The notes under the pieces were generated by a model that worked only from the letters and a program-made list of their open reading frames with translations, had not been told where the DNA came from and made no database searches. Of a DNA stretch of 64,000 bases, positions 32,604 through 41,200 are shown piece after piece; position 1 is the first letter of the stretch; each line of letters opens with the position of its first letter. The position numbers were made by a program, and so were the translations under genes. The stretch is from NCBI RefSeq assembly GCF_040549525.1, contig NZ_JBEPTM010000003.1, forward strand, positions 1 to 64,000, read 5' to 3'. The stretch is from Lacisediminihabitans sp040549525. Its GTDB lineage: Bacteria > Actinomycetota > Actinomycetes > Actinomycetales > Microbacteriaceae.

Positions 32604-33605
32604 ATGGACCTGCAACTCCCGCTCTGGTTCGAAATCAGCAGCATCGCCGTTCTGATCCTCATCGTGATCGCCGACCTCGTGCTGGCCTACAAGCGTCCTC
32701 ACATTCCGACGACGCGGGAGTCGAGCCTGTGGGTCGGCTTCTACGTGCTGCTCGCGATCATCTTCGCGGTTCTCATGTACTTCTTCGCCGGAGCCGAACA
32801 TGCCGGGCAGTTCATCGCGGGTTGGCTCACCGAGTACAGCCTCTCGATCGACAATCTCTTCGTCTTCGTGATCATCATGGCGAGGTTCGCGGTGCCGAGG
32901 AAGTACCAGCAGGAGGTGCTGATGGTCGGCATCATCATCGCCCTGGTGCTGCGGGGGATCTTCATCCTGCTCGGCGCGCAGCTGATCGAGAACTTCAGCT
33001 GGATCTTCTATATCTTCGGTGCCTTCCTGCTCTACACGGCGTTCGGCCAGGCCTTCCAGAACAGCGACGAGATGGACGAGAAGGAAAGCGGCGTCATCCG
33101 CCTTCTGCGCAAGCGCATCAGGATCTCCAACGATTTCGACGGGGCGAAGCTGCGCACCGTCATCGACGGAAAGAGGGTCTTCACACCGATCATCGTGGTC
33201 TTCATCGCGATCGGCACCACCGACCTGGTCTTCGCCCTCGACTCGATCCCGGCCATTTTCGGCATAACGACGAGTCCCTTCATCGTGTTCACCGCAAACG
33301 TCTTCGCGCTGATGGGGCTCCGCCAGCTCTACTTCCTGCTCGGCGACCTGATCGACAAGCTGGTGTACCTCAAGTACGGCATCGCCTTCATCCTTGCGTT
33401 CATCGGTTTCAAGCTCATCGCTCATGCCCTTCACACCAATGAATTGCCCTTCATCAACGGGGGCAAACACATCGAGTGGGCGCCCGAGATCGGCACATTC
33501 TTCTCGTTGGGCGTGATTGTGGTGTCGATGGCTGTCGCGGTGATCGCCAGCCTGGTCAAGATCCGCTACGACCGCAATCGCGTGGGCCTCGATACCGGCG
33601 AATAG
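32604..33605 (+). CDS. TerC-family membrane protein (probable Mn2+ exporter), copy 2
   Basis: 333 residues from ATG 32604 (GAAAGG, 5-base spacing). Same motifs as copy 1: YSLSIDNLFVFVIIMARF, QLIENFSWIFYIFGAFLL, TTDLVFALDSIPAIFGIT, FALMGLRQLYFLLGDLIDKL. The two proteins are clear paralogues that diverge most in the central cytoplasmic loop. The second product probably exports Mn2+ under the same riboswitch control; why two are kept is unknown. Confidence 0.92.
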   Translation: MDLQLPLWFEISSIAVLILIVIADLVLAYKRPHIPTTRESSLWVGFYVLLAIIFAVLMYFFAGAEHAGQFIAGWLTEYSLSIDNLFVFVIIMARFAVPRKYQQEVLMVGIIIALVLRGIFILLGAQLIENFSWIFYIFGAFLLYTAFGQAFQNSDEMDEKESGVIRLLRKRIRISNDFDGAKLRTVIDGKRVFTPIIVVFIAIGTTDLVFALDSIPAIFGITTSPFIVFTANVFALMGLRQLYFLLGDLIDKLVYLKYGIAFILAFIGFKLIAHALHTNELPFINGGKHIEWAPEIGTFFSLGVIVVSMAVAVIASLVKIRYDRNRVGLDTGE

Positions 33606-33622
33606 GGGCCTCGGCACGGTCG

Positions 33623-33640
33623 ATGGGCAGTGCTGCCCAT
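33623..33640. promoter_or_regulatory. Palindromic operator ATGGGCAGTGCTGCCCAT before PP2C gene
   Basis: Two 8-base arms ATGGGCAG/CTGCCCAT around TG. A TAGAGT -10-like box begins 33 bases later (33674-33679). The same palindrome recurs at 38150. Confidence 0.75.
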
Positions 33641-33709
33641 TGAGGTGCCCGGTGCTCGACGTCAGGATGCCCATAGAGTTGTGACGCGCTGAGCGGGAGG
33701 GGGTGCGTC

Positions 33710-34582
33710 GTGGACGAAACACAGGAGCTCGAGCTCGCGAGCGGCACGGCGCGATTCCGATTCAGTGGGCATTCCGACCGTGGTGCCGTGCGCCGATTGA
33801 ACGAAGACAGCTTTCTGGCAGCACTTCCCGTGTTCGTGGTGGCCGATGGGATGGGCGGGCATGCCTTCGGGGATCGAGCCAGCCAGGCCGCTATCGGCGC
33901 GTTCTCCGCGACATTCTCCGACACCACCCGTGCCACCGCGCAAGAGGTGCTCGAAACCATCCATCGCGCCAATGACGCGGTGCTCGGGGTCACGAGCGAG
34001 CCCGGCGCGGTCTCGGGCACCACGCTCAGCGGCATCGCCTTCGTGGAGATCGGCCCCGCCGACAGCCATCACTGGATGGCATTCAACGTTGGCGACTCCC
34101 GCATCTACAGCTGGGACGGTCGGCACCTGGCGCAGTTGAGTGTCGACCATTCCGCCGTGCAGGAGTTGGTGGAGCTCGGTCAGATCACGCGACAGCAGGC
34201 GGATACCCACCCGGATCGCAACATCGTCACTCGGGCCCTTGGCGCGGATGCCGTGGTCGATCCCGACATCTGGCTGCTGCCGGCCCGGGGGCGCCAGACC
34301 TTCCTGCTGTGCTCCGACGGCCTCACCAAGGAGCTGGGCGATGAGGAGATCGCGCGCATCATCGTGTTCCACGGGGCCGAACAGGTGCGCGAGACGGACC
34401 GTCTTCCCCTGACCCTCGCGGAGCGGCTGGTGAGTGCTGCGGTGGCTGCCGGGGGCTCGGACAACGTGACGGTGGTCATCGTCGAATCCGACCTTGTAGG
34501 GTCGGGTTCGATGTCTTCGGAAGACACGGTCGATCGAGATGCGATGCCCGGTTTCCTCGAAGAGACGAAGCCAAGGGGGTAG
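33710..34582 (+). CDS. PP2C-family Ser/Thr protein phosphatase
   Basis: 290 residues from GTG 33710 (GGGAGGGGG upstream). PP2C metal motifs: GHSDRGAVRRLNEDSF, VVADGMGGHAFGD, FNVGDSRIYSW, LCSDGLTKEL and GGSDNVTVVIVE, all intact. It should dephosphorylate targets of the kinase encoded two genes on. It is the first gene of the signalling cluster, and 8 bases separate it from the FHA gene. Confidence 0.95.
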   Translation: MDETQELELASGTARFRFSGHSDRGAVRRLNEDSFLAALPVFVVADGMGGHAFGDRASQAAIGAFSATFSDTTRATAQEVLETIHRANDAVLGVTSEPGAVSGTTLSGIAFVEIGPADSHHWMAFNVGDSRIYSWDGRHLAQLSVDHSAVQELVELGQITRQQADTHPDRNIVTRALGADAVVDPDIWLLPARGRQTFLLCSDGLTKELGDEEIARIIVFHGAEQVRETDRLPLTLAERLVSAAVAAGGSDNVTVVIVESDLVGSGSMSSEDTVDRDAMPGFLEETKPRG

Positions 34583-34590
34583 ACAGCGCC

Positions 34591-35760
34591 ATGACCGTGC
34601 ACTTCAGGCCTGCGCTGAGCGGGGGATGGCTCGCGCTGACGTCGGGCGAGACGCTCCTGGTGATCGGTGCGCCGGCCGACCAGCCGAGCGTCGACGCGCT
34701 GTGGGAGGCGGTCGGGTCTGCGGGCGGATTCCAGAGGGTTCTCGACGTTCTGACGAGCAAGGGGCTGGCAGCAACTCCGCCGTTCGCGCTCTTCGACGGC
34801 GCGGCGGCATCCCTGCGCGTCATCGTGCGCGGAGAGGTCGCGGCAACGGTGACGAATGCCGCGGGCACCGCGCAGATGGACGGATCCGGGGTCACGACGT
34901 GGCGGGAGCAGACGTGGGCCGACGTCTCGACCGTGGGGATCACCGTGGTCGCGGCGCTTCCGGCCGACGGTGTCGCTGAGCTGCCCTTGGGCAGCGGCGG
35001 GGCGTGGGTCGCGACGCTGCGACTGTCGTTCGCGGCATCAGCGGGCCCCGATACGGCCGCGGACGGCCTCCGCGACCAGCGGCGTGCTGCGGACGCCCCC
35101 CTCAAGCAGCGGCGGCTCGAGATCGACCCGGAGGCCACCGTCACGGAGGCGCCGACCGAGCGGATCGATTCCCCCGAGGCGACGCCCGACACCCCCGCCG
35201 AGGGGTACGACTACCTCTTCGGCGCCACCATGTTCCGCGGCGTGGCGGAAGCCGCAGTGCAGGAATCGCCCCCGGAAGAGGTGCCGACAACCGAACTGGC
35301 CGGTGACCATGACGGCCATACCGTGCTCACCTCCGACATCGCGAAGCTGCGGGCGGAACGCCGGGCCGCACGCGGAGCATCCACACCTCCCCCCGCGATT
35401 CCGCCCGCTGCCCGAGTGTTCCTCGCCCTGTCGAGCGGAACACGCGAGCCCCTCACCCAGCCGATCCTGGTCGGTCGCTCCCCGAGCGTGAGCCAGGTCT
35501 CCGGTGGCCAGATGCCGCGACTGCTCACTGTGGGCACTCCGGACCAGGACATCTCCCGCACCCATGTGCGGTTCGTGCTGGAGGGTGGCACGGTCGTCGT
35601 CACCGACCTGCATTCGCGCAACGGCACCCTCGTGGTGCTGCCGGGCAAGGAGCCCCAGAAGCTCCGCGCCGGTGAGCCGACCTCGGTCATCACCGGAACC
35701 GTCGTCGACCTCGGCGGCGGTGTCACCCTCACGGTCGAAGAAACGGCGGACGACGCCTGA
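34591..35760 (+). CDS. FHA domain protein (cluster FHA protein 1)
   Basis: 389 residues. The FHA domain is at the C-terminus (about 288-385): LVGRSPSVSQ, DISRTHVRFVLEGG, TDLHSRNGTLVV contain the Gly-Arg, Ser-His and Asn-Gly residues that bind phosphothreonine. The first 160 residues form a beta-rich domain that I cannot name, joined by an acidic/proline linker containing several Thr that could be kinase sites (TVTEAPTERID, PPEEVPTTEL). It overlaps the kinase gene by TGATG. Confidence 0.88.
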   Translation: MTVHFRPALSGGWLALTSGETLLVIGAPADQPSVDALWEAVGSAGGFQRVLDVLTSKGLAATPPFALFDGAAASLRVIVRGEVAATVTNAAGTAQMDGSGVTTWREQTWADVSTVGITVVAALPADGVAELPLGSGGAWVATLRLSFAASAGPDTAADGLRDQRRAADAPLKQRRLEIDPEATVTEAPTERIDSPEATPDTPAEGYDYLFGATMFRGVAEAAVQESPPEEVPTTELAGDHDGHTVLTSDIAKLRAERRAARGASTPPPAIPPAARVFLALSSGTREPLTQPILVGRSPSVSQVSGGQMPRLLTVGTPDQDISRTHVRFVLEGGTVVVTDLHSRNGTLVVLPGKEPQKLRAGEPTSVITGTVVDLGGGVTLTVEETADDA

Positions 35761-37394
35761 TGCGCCGCGCTCCGTCACTGCCTCCCGAACTGCCCGGGTA
35801 CAGCTTCGTCAAGGTTCTGGGATCGGGAGGCTTCTCCGACGTCTTCCTCTACGAACAGAAACTGCCCAAGCGCCGCGTCGCCGTGAAGGTGCTGCTCACC
35901 GAGGAGCTGAGTGGCGCGAATCGGGCCGCTTTCGTCGCCGAGGCGAACCTGATGGCGCAGCTGTCGACGCATCCGTATATCGTCACGATCTACCAGGCGG
36001 ATGTCGCGGGCGACGACCGCCCCTACTTCGTGATGGAGTACTGCTCCGGGCCGAGCCTGGCCGAACGGTACAAGCGGGAGACCTTCCCGGTGGTCGATGC
36101 GCTGCGCACCGGGGTGAGACTGTCGAGCGCCGTCGCGACGGCGCATGCGGCGGGCATCCTGCACCGCGACATCAAGCCGGCGAACGTGCTCACCAACGAC
36201 TACGGCTGGCCAGCGCTCACCGACTTCGGCATCTCTTCCGCGGTCGAAGACGACGTGCTGCCGATCCACACCGGCACGCTCGCGAGCGCACTCGCGCAGG
36301 ACACCGGCACCGGCGGCACCGGCCAATCGGTCGGCATGTCGGTGCCGTGGTCGCCTCCCGAGATGTTCGAGGATGACCCGGAACCCGACGTGCGGTCGGA
36401 TGTCTTCTCGCTCGCCGCGACGATCTACACCATCCTCGCGGGCCAGACTCCCTTCGAGTTGCGCGGCCACTCGAACGGCACTCTCGACCTGATCGGGCGC
36501 ATCGAGCGCGGTGCGATCACCCCGATGGCGCGGGATGACGTTCCGCGCTCCCTTCTCGCGGTACTTCAGAAAGGCATGGCCTCCGCGCGTGCCGACCGGT
36601 TCGCCACGGCGGTGGATTTCGCCAGGGCGCTTCAGCGGGTGGAACTCGAACTCGGCTATTCCCCGACCACGATCGATGTGCCCAACCTGCACATCGAGGC
36701 GCCCTCTCGTGCCGGTGCCGCGGATGATGCGGACGAGACCCGCGCCCGCAGCGTCGCCACGATCCAGGCCCAGCCGGTCGCCCCGATCCTGGCGCCCCCG
36801 CCCGGCCCCTCTCCCGACGAGACCCAGGTGCGCGGAGCGCCGACGGTCATCTCCCAGCCGGAGCCCGCGAGCGAGACGATTGTGCGACGGAGGGTCACCG
36901 CTCCCGGCGAGCCAGCGATCGCGACCGAAGCCGAGGCACCGAAGGAGCCCGGGGCGCCGACGGCGCAGACCGGGATGTCCCGCGCGAACAAGATCCTCAT
37001 CGGTGTCGCTGGCGGTGTCGTGCTGCTCATTGCGGCCGCGGTCGTCGCGGGCCTGGCCCTCGGCGCGGATCCGACCGGTGCGGCGAGCCCGAGCCCGAAG
37101 GCATCCGGCGGTGATTCCGCCATCGTCGAGACAGTGCCGGTGCCCACCCTGGTGGGTGCACCGGTGGTGACGGGAACCGACCTCGTCTTCACCGCGAAGA
37201 ACCCCAAACCCGTGAAGGGTGACAGCTTCCGCTGGAAGGTCAGCAATCGCGGCGCAGATGAGGCCCTGCACGTGAGCGCAGACGGAGTCGTGACCGTGCC
37301 GGGCTACACCGCGGGATCCACGGTCTGTGTTCAGATCACGGTCGCCCGCGACGGAAAGGTCTCCGACCCCCTGGAGGCGTGCTACCCCCAATGA
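35760..37394 (+). CDS. Membrane Ser/Thr protein kinase (PknB-like, without PASTA)
   Basis: 544 residues. Kinase domain about 15-290: VLGSGGFSDVFLYEQ (Gly loop), VAVKVLL (Lys), ILHRDIKPANVLTND (catalytic loop), LTDFGISSAV (DFG), MSVPWSPPEMFED (P+1/APE region). A Pro/Thr-rich juxtamembrane linker (290-400) follows, then one helix (LIGVAGGVVLLIAAAVVAGLALG, about 412-435) and an outer domain of about 85 residues that looks Ig-like (FTAKNPKPVKGDSFRWKVSN), with no PASTA repeats. It senses something outside or in the wall, and its partners are the PP2C and FHA proteins beside it. Confidence 0.95.
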   Translation: MRRAPSLPPELPGYSFVKVLGSGGFSDVFLYEQKLPKRRVAVKVLLTEELSGANRAAFVAEANLMAQLSTHPYIVTIYQADVAGDDRPYFVMEYCSGPSLAERYKRETFPVVDALRTGVRLSSAVATAHAAGILHRDIKPANVLTNDYGWPALTDFGISSAVEDDVLPIHTGTLASALAQDTGTGGTGQSVGMSVPWSPPEMFEDDPEPDVRSDVFSLAATIYTILAGQTPFELRGHSNGTLDLIGRIERGAITPMARDDVPRSLLAVLQKGMASARADRFATAVDFARALQRVELELGYSPTTIDVPNLHIEAPSRAGAADDADETRARSVATIQAQPVAPILAPPPGPSPDETQVRGAPTVISQPEPASETIVRRRVTAPGEPAIATEAEAPKEPGAPTAQTGMSRANKILIGVAGGVVLLIAAAVVAGLALGADPTGAASPSPKASGGDSAIVETVPVPTLVGAPVVTGTDLVFTAKNPKPVKGDSFRWKVSNRGADEALHVSADGVVTVPGYTAGSTVCVQITVARDGKVSDPLEACYPQ

Positions 37395-38119
37395 AGCCTC
37401 TCAAGATCGAATTCTGCGGCGAATGGTACGAGGTCTCGCATCCCCGGGATTTCCACATCGGTCGAGAGTCCGACCTGGTGATCGACGACAACCCCTACCT
37501 GCACCGCCGATTTCTCCGCATCTACGAAGACTTCGGCATGTGGTGGCTCTCGAACGTCGGCAACCTCCTCTCGGCCACCGTGACGGATGCCACCGGCCAG
37601 GTGCAGGCCTGGCTCGCTCCCGGAGCGCGCCTTCCCATCGTCTTCCCGCAGATGCAGGTGCTCTTCAGCGCCGGATCGACCACCTACGAGTTCACGATCT
37701 TCTCGGCGGAGGACTACTTCAGCACCTCCTCGGCCATGGCCGGCTCTGGCGGATCGACCACCATCGAGCCGGTGGCGCTCACCAGCACCCAACGGCTGCT
37801 GATCGTGAGTCTCGCGGAGGGCGTGCTGCGGCAATCCTCGCCGGGCCGGGGAGAGATCCCGACCTCGGCCGAAGCCGCAGCGCGGCTGCACTGGTCGATG
37901 ACCACCTTCAATCGCAAGCTCGACAACGTGTGCGACAAGCTGGACAAGATCGGGGTGCAGGGGCTCCGCGGTGGCAAGGGCAATCTCGCGACGAACCGTC
38001 GCCTGCGACTGGTCGAATATGCCGTCGCGACCCGGTTGGTGAGCCAGGACGACCTCTACCTTCTCGCCAAGAATGATGCCGATGCCGCCGAGAAGACGGG
38101 ATCGGACGGCGTCGGTTAA
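37391..38119 (+). CDS. FHA-like domain fused to a helix-turn-helix (cluster FHA protein 2)
   Basis: 242 residues, ATG overlapping the kinase stop (ATGA). Residues 1-110 are FHA-like: FHIGRESDLVIDDNPYLHRRFLRI; the usual Ser before the His is replaced (NPYLHR), and NVGN stands where N-G-T is common. Residues 140-235 contain a helix-turn-helix: PTSAEAAARLHWSMTTFNRKLDNVCDKL. It may therefore carry kinase signals to DNA. It ends 31 bases before the palindrome at 38150, making it a candidate to bind that site (inference). Confidence 0.8.
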   Translation: MKPLKIEFCGEWYEVSHPRDFHIGRESDLVIDDNPYLHRRFLRIYEDFGMWWLSNVGNLLSATVTDATGQVQAWLAPGARLPIVFPQMQVLFSAGSTTYEFTIFSAEDYFSTSSAMAGSGGSTTIEPVALTSTQRLLIVSLAEGVLRQSSPGRGEIPTSAEAAARLHWSMTTFNRKLDNVCDKLDKIGVQGLRGGKGNLATNRRLRLVEYAVATRLVSQDDLYLLAKNDADAAEKTGSDGVG

Positions 38120-38149
38120 TGGCCGGCGCGGCCCGACCGCCGTTCGACC

Positions 38150-38167
38150 ATGGGCAGCGCTGCCCAT
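38150..38167. promoter_or_regulatory. Palindromic operator ATGGGCAGCGCTGCCCAT before the giant Ig gene
   Basis: Perfect 18-bp palindrome, same arms as at 33623. A TAGGTT box (38200-38205) begins 33 bases past its end, almost the same spacing as at the first copy. Confidence 0.78.
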
Positions 38168-38277
38168 GTCCCGGGTTATCCGACGAATATTCGCCGTGTT
38201 AGGTTGATTCCAGCTGCCGGGCCCCCGTGGGGACGGCCGTTGCACATCGCCGGTAAACCAGCCGTGGGGGGTCACGC

Positions 38278-41200
38278 GTGAGTGCGGTCGGACGATGGGT
38301 GAAGAGCCGTAAAACGCTCGCATCCGCGCTCGTCATCGCGGTGGTCGCCGGGGTGCCTCTGACCATCGCCGCGCTGCATCCGGGCTTCCCCGTCACGGAC
38401 GTGAAACTCACTTCGCGAGATGTCTGGGTGACGAACGGAAAACAGCTGCTCGGCGGCCGTCTCAACCGCCAGATCGACGAGCTCAACGGTTCCGTCGTCG
38501 CCTCGAGCGCGAACTTCGATGTCCTTCAAGACGGTGACTCGCTCTACATGCACAATCCGGACGCCGGCCGCATCGAGTCGGTCGACCCCGCCTCCACCCA
38601 AGTCACCTCGGCGATCGACGTGCCGAAGAACTCGGAGGTCGGCTACGGCGGAACGACCCTGGTCATCGTGTCGCCCAAGGGTGAGCTCTGGGCGGTGCCC
38701 TCCGTCGGCGACCTGCAGTTCAACTACGTGTCCACGCCCCCACTGGTAAAGCTGGGCGTCGGCGGCCATGCCACCATCACCAAGACCGGTGCCATCATCG
38801 CGGTGTCCCCGACGAAGAAGAAGATCTACCGGATGGATACCCTCGCGAGCCCGCCGGTCGCCTCGGCCTTCCCCTCGGTCGGCGCGTTCCAGATCTCTGC
38901 GGTGGGGGAGCAGGCGGTGATCTTCGACCAGGCCACCAACGAACTCATCACTCAAGACGGAACGAAACACTCACTTCCGAAGACCGGCTTGCGCCTGCAA
39001 CAGGTCGGGGCGAAGTCCGACTACGCCGTCCTCGCCACCGCGGATTCCCTCCTCGAGGTCGATCTCGGTTCCGGCTCGGTGAAGACCATCCCGGCAGACG
39101 TGAGCACCCCGGCCAAGAACGCGGCGGGGGTATCTGCCCCGGTATTCCTCTCCGGCTGCGCGCACGGCGCGTGGGCGACATCCCAGAAATACCTTCTCGC
39201 GTGCGACGGGCAGAAGCCGGTGCGACACGACATCGAGGAGCCGACGCGCGGGAGCGAGCTCGAGTTCCGGGTGAACCGCACGGTCATTGCTCTCAATGAC
39301 CTCAGCAACGGTAACGTCTGGCTGGTCAACGAGAACATGCGTCTCGTGGACAACTGGGATGACGTGACGCCTCCCGCCGAGAAGCAGAGCGAAGAGACCG
39401 GCGACCAGAAGTCCGCAACCCAGTCCTTCGAGGACACTCTTGCCCAGCGCACCGACGTGAACCGCCCGCCGACGGCCGTCGACGACAGTTTCGGCATCCG
39501 CCCGGGACGCACGACGATCCTGCCGCTGCTCGACAACGACACCGACCCGGATGGCGACGTGCTGGTGATCTCCGCCTTCGACGGCATCGCGGATTCGACC
39601 GGCCACCTCGACCCGATCGACGGCGGTCGCGCCCTGCAGTTCACTCCCGCAGCGGGATTCGTCGGATCGGTGTCCTTCGGGTACACGGTCGACGATGGCC
39701 GGGGCGGCACCGCGACGGCGCGGGTGACCGCACACGTCGTGCCGGAGAGCAGCAACCAGGAGCCGGTCGAGATCCGCAAGGGTGGCGTGAGTGTCGAGGC
39801 CGACCAGACGGTCTCGTACAACGTGCTGACCAACTGGCGTGACCCCGACGGCGACGACCTCTACCTCGTGAACGCCTCACCCAAGTCGGGCGACCTGGTG
39901 CGCTTCACTCCGGACGGCTTCATCACCTTCACTCACCAGACCTCGGAGATAGGCAAGAAAGACGTCGTCTTCCTGGTGAGCGACGGCCATGGAGCCCAGG
40001 TTCAGGGCACGCTCACGGTGGACGTCAAACCGGCGGGGTCGCTCGATCCCGTGGGCACCCCCGACTTCGCGACGGTGTTCACCAACGAGACGGTCGTCGT
40101 GAAGCCCCTCGAGAACGACATCTCGCCGTCCGGCGCCCAGCTGCAACTCGTGGCCATGGAGACTCCGAGTGGCAAGGCGGTGGCCTCGTTCAACTCCGAT
40201 TCCCAGGAGATCACCTTCAGTTCGTCTGAGGCCGGCGTCCACTACCTCAAGTACACGCTCCAGGCTGGAGCGAAAACGAGTGTCGGCCTCGTGCGGGTAG
40301 ACGTGCGCGACAAGCCTCAGGACGATTCGCTGCCCCCGGTCGCGGTGAAAGACACCGCCTATCTCCGAGGGGATGAGCCGACAACGGTGGCGGTGCTCGC
40401 CAACGACGTGAGCCCCAATGGCCGGGTGCTCGCGGTGCAGTCCATCGCCGTGCCGCCGGAGCTCATCGCTAAGGGTCTCGTCGTCGAGCTGCTCGAAAGC
40501 GCGCAGATCCGCGTCACCTCGCCCGCGGCCCTCACCGAGCAGGTGAGCTTCACCTACACGATCTCGGATGGTTTCCACGAGGCGACGGCGGGCGTGACGG
40601 TGGTGCCCGTGCCCGCCCTCACGAAACACCAGCCGCCGATCGCCGCGAACGATAGTGCGAAGGTGCGTGTCGGGGACGTCGCCACTCTCGACGTGCTCGC
40701 CAACGACGTGCACCCCGACCGCTCGCCGATGACTCTCGACACCACACTGGTGACCCCTCCGACGGCCGGGCTCGCCTTCGTGAGCAAGAACAAGCTGCGG
40801 TTTCAGGCGCCCATGACCCCGGGCGCCTACACCGTCGACTACCGGGTGCTCGACCCCTTCGGAGAGACCGCTACCGCGACGGCCAGCTTCACGGTCATCG
40901 GGCTGGATGCCAAGGCAAACCAGGACCCCACCCCGCGCCCGCTCACCGCACGGGTGCTCGCCGGCGACTCGATCAAGGTGCAGATCCCGCTCGACGGAAT
41001 CGACCCCGACGGCGACTCCGCCCAGTTGCTGAGCTTCCCGGTCGGGCCGAGCCTCGGCTCGATCGAGAGCCAGGGTACCGACTTCTTCATCTACAAGTCG
41101 TCAGCTGCGGCATCCGGAACCGACACCTTCAGCTACAAGGTCTTCGATGCCTTCGGTGCCACCGGTGATGCCGACATCAAGATCGCCGTCATCCCTCCGC

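Noticed and set aside
31232..33605. Tellurite-resistance operon
   Set aside because: TerC proteins are present but no terB, terD, terE or terZ genes; the riboswitches point to manganese instead.
35760..37394. PASTA-type PknB for beta-lactam or muropeptide sensing
   Set aside because: The outer part is a single domain of about 85 residues that looks Ig-like and lacks PASTA repeats; no ftsW, pbpA or rodA genes are linked.
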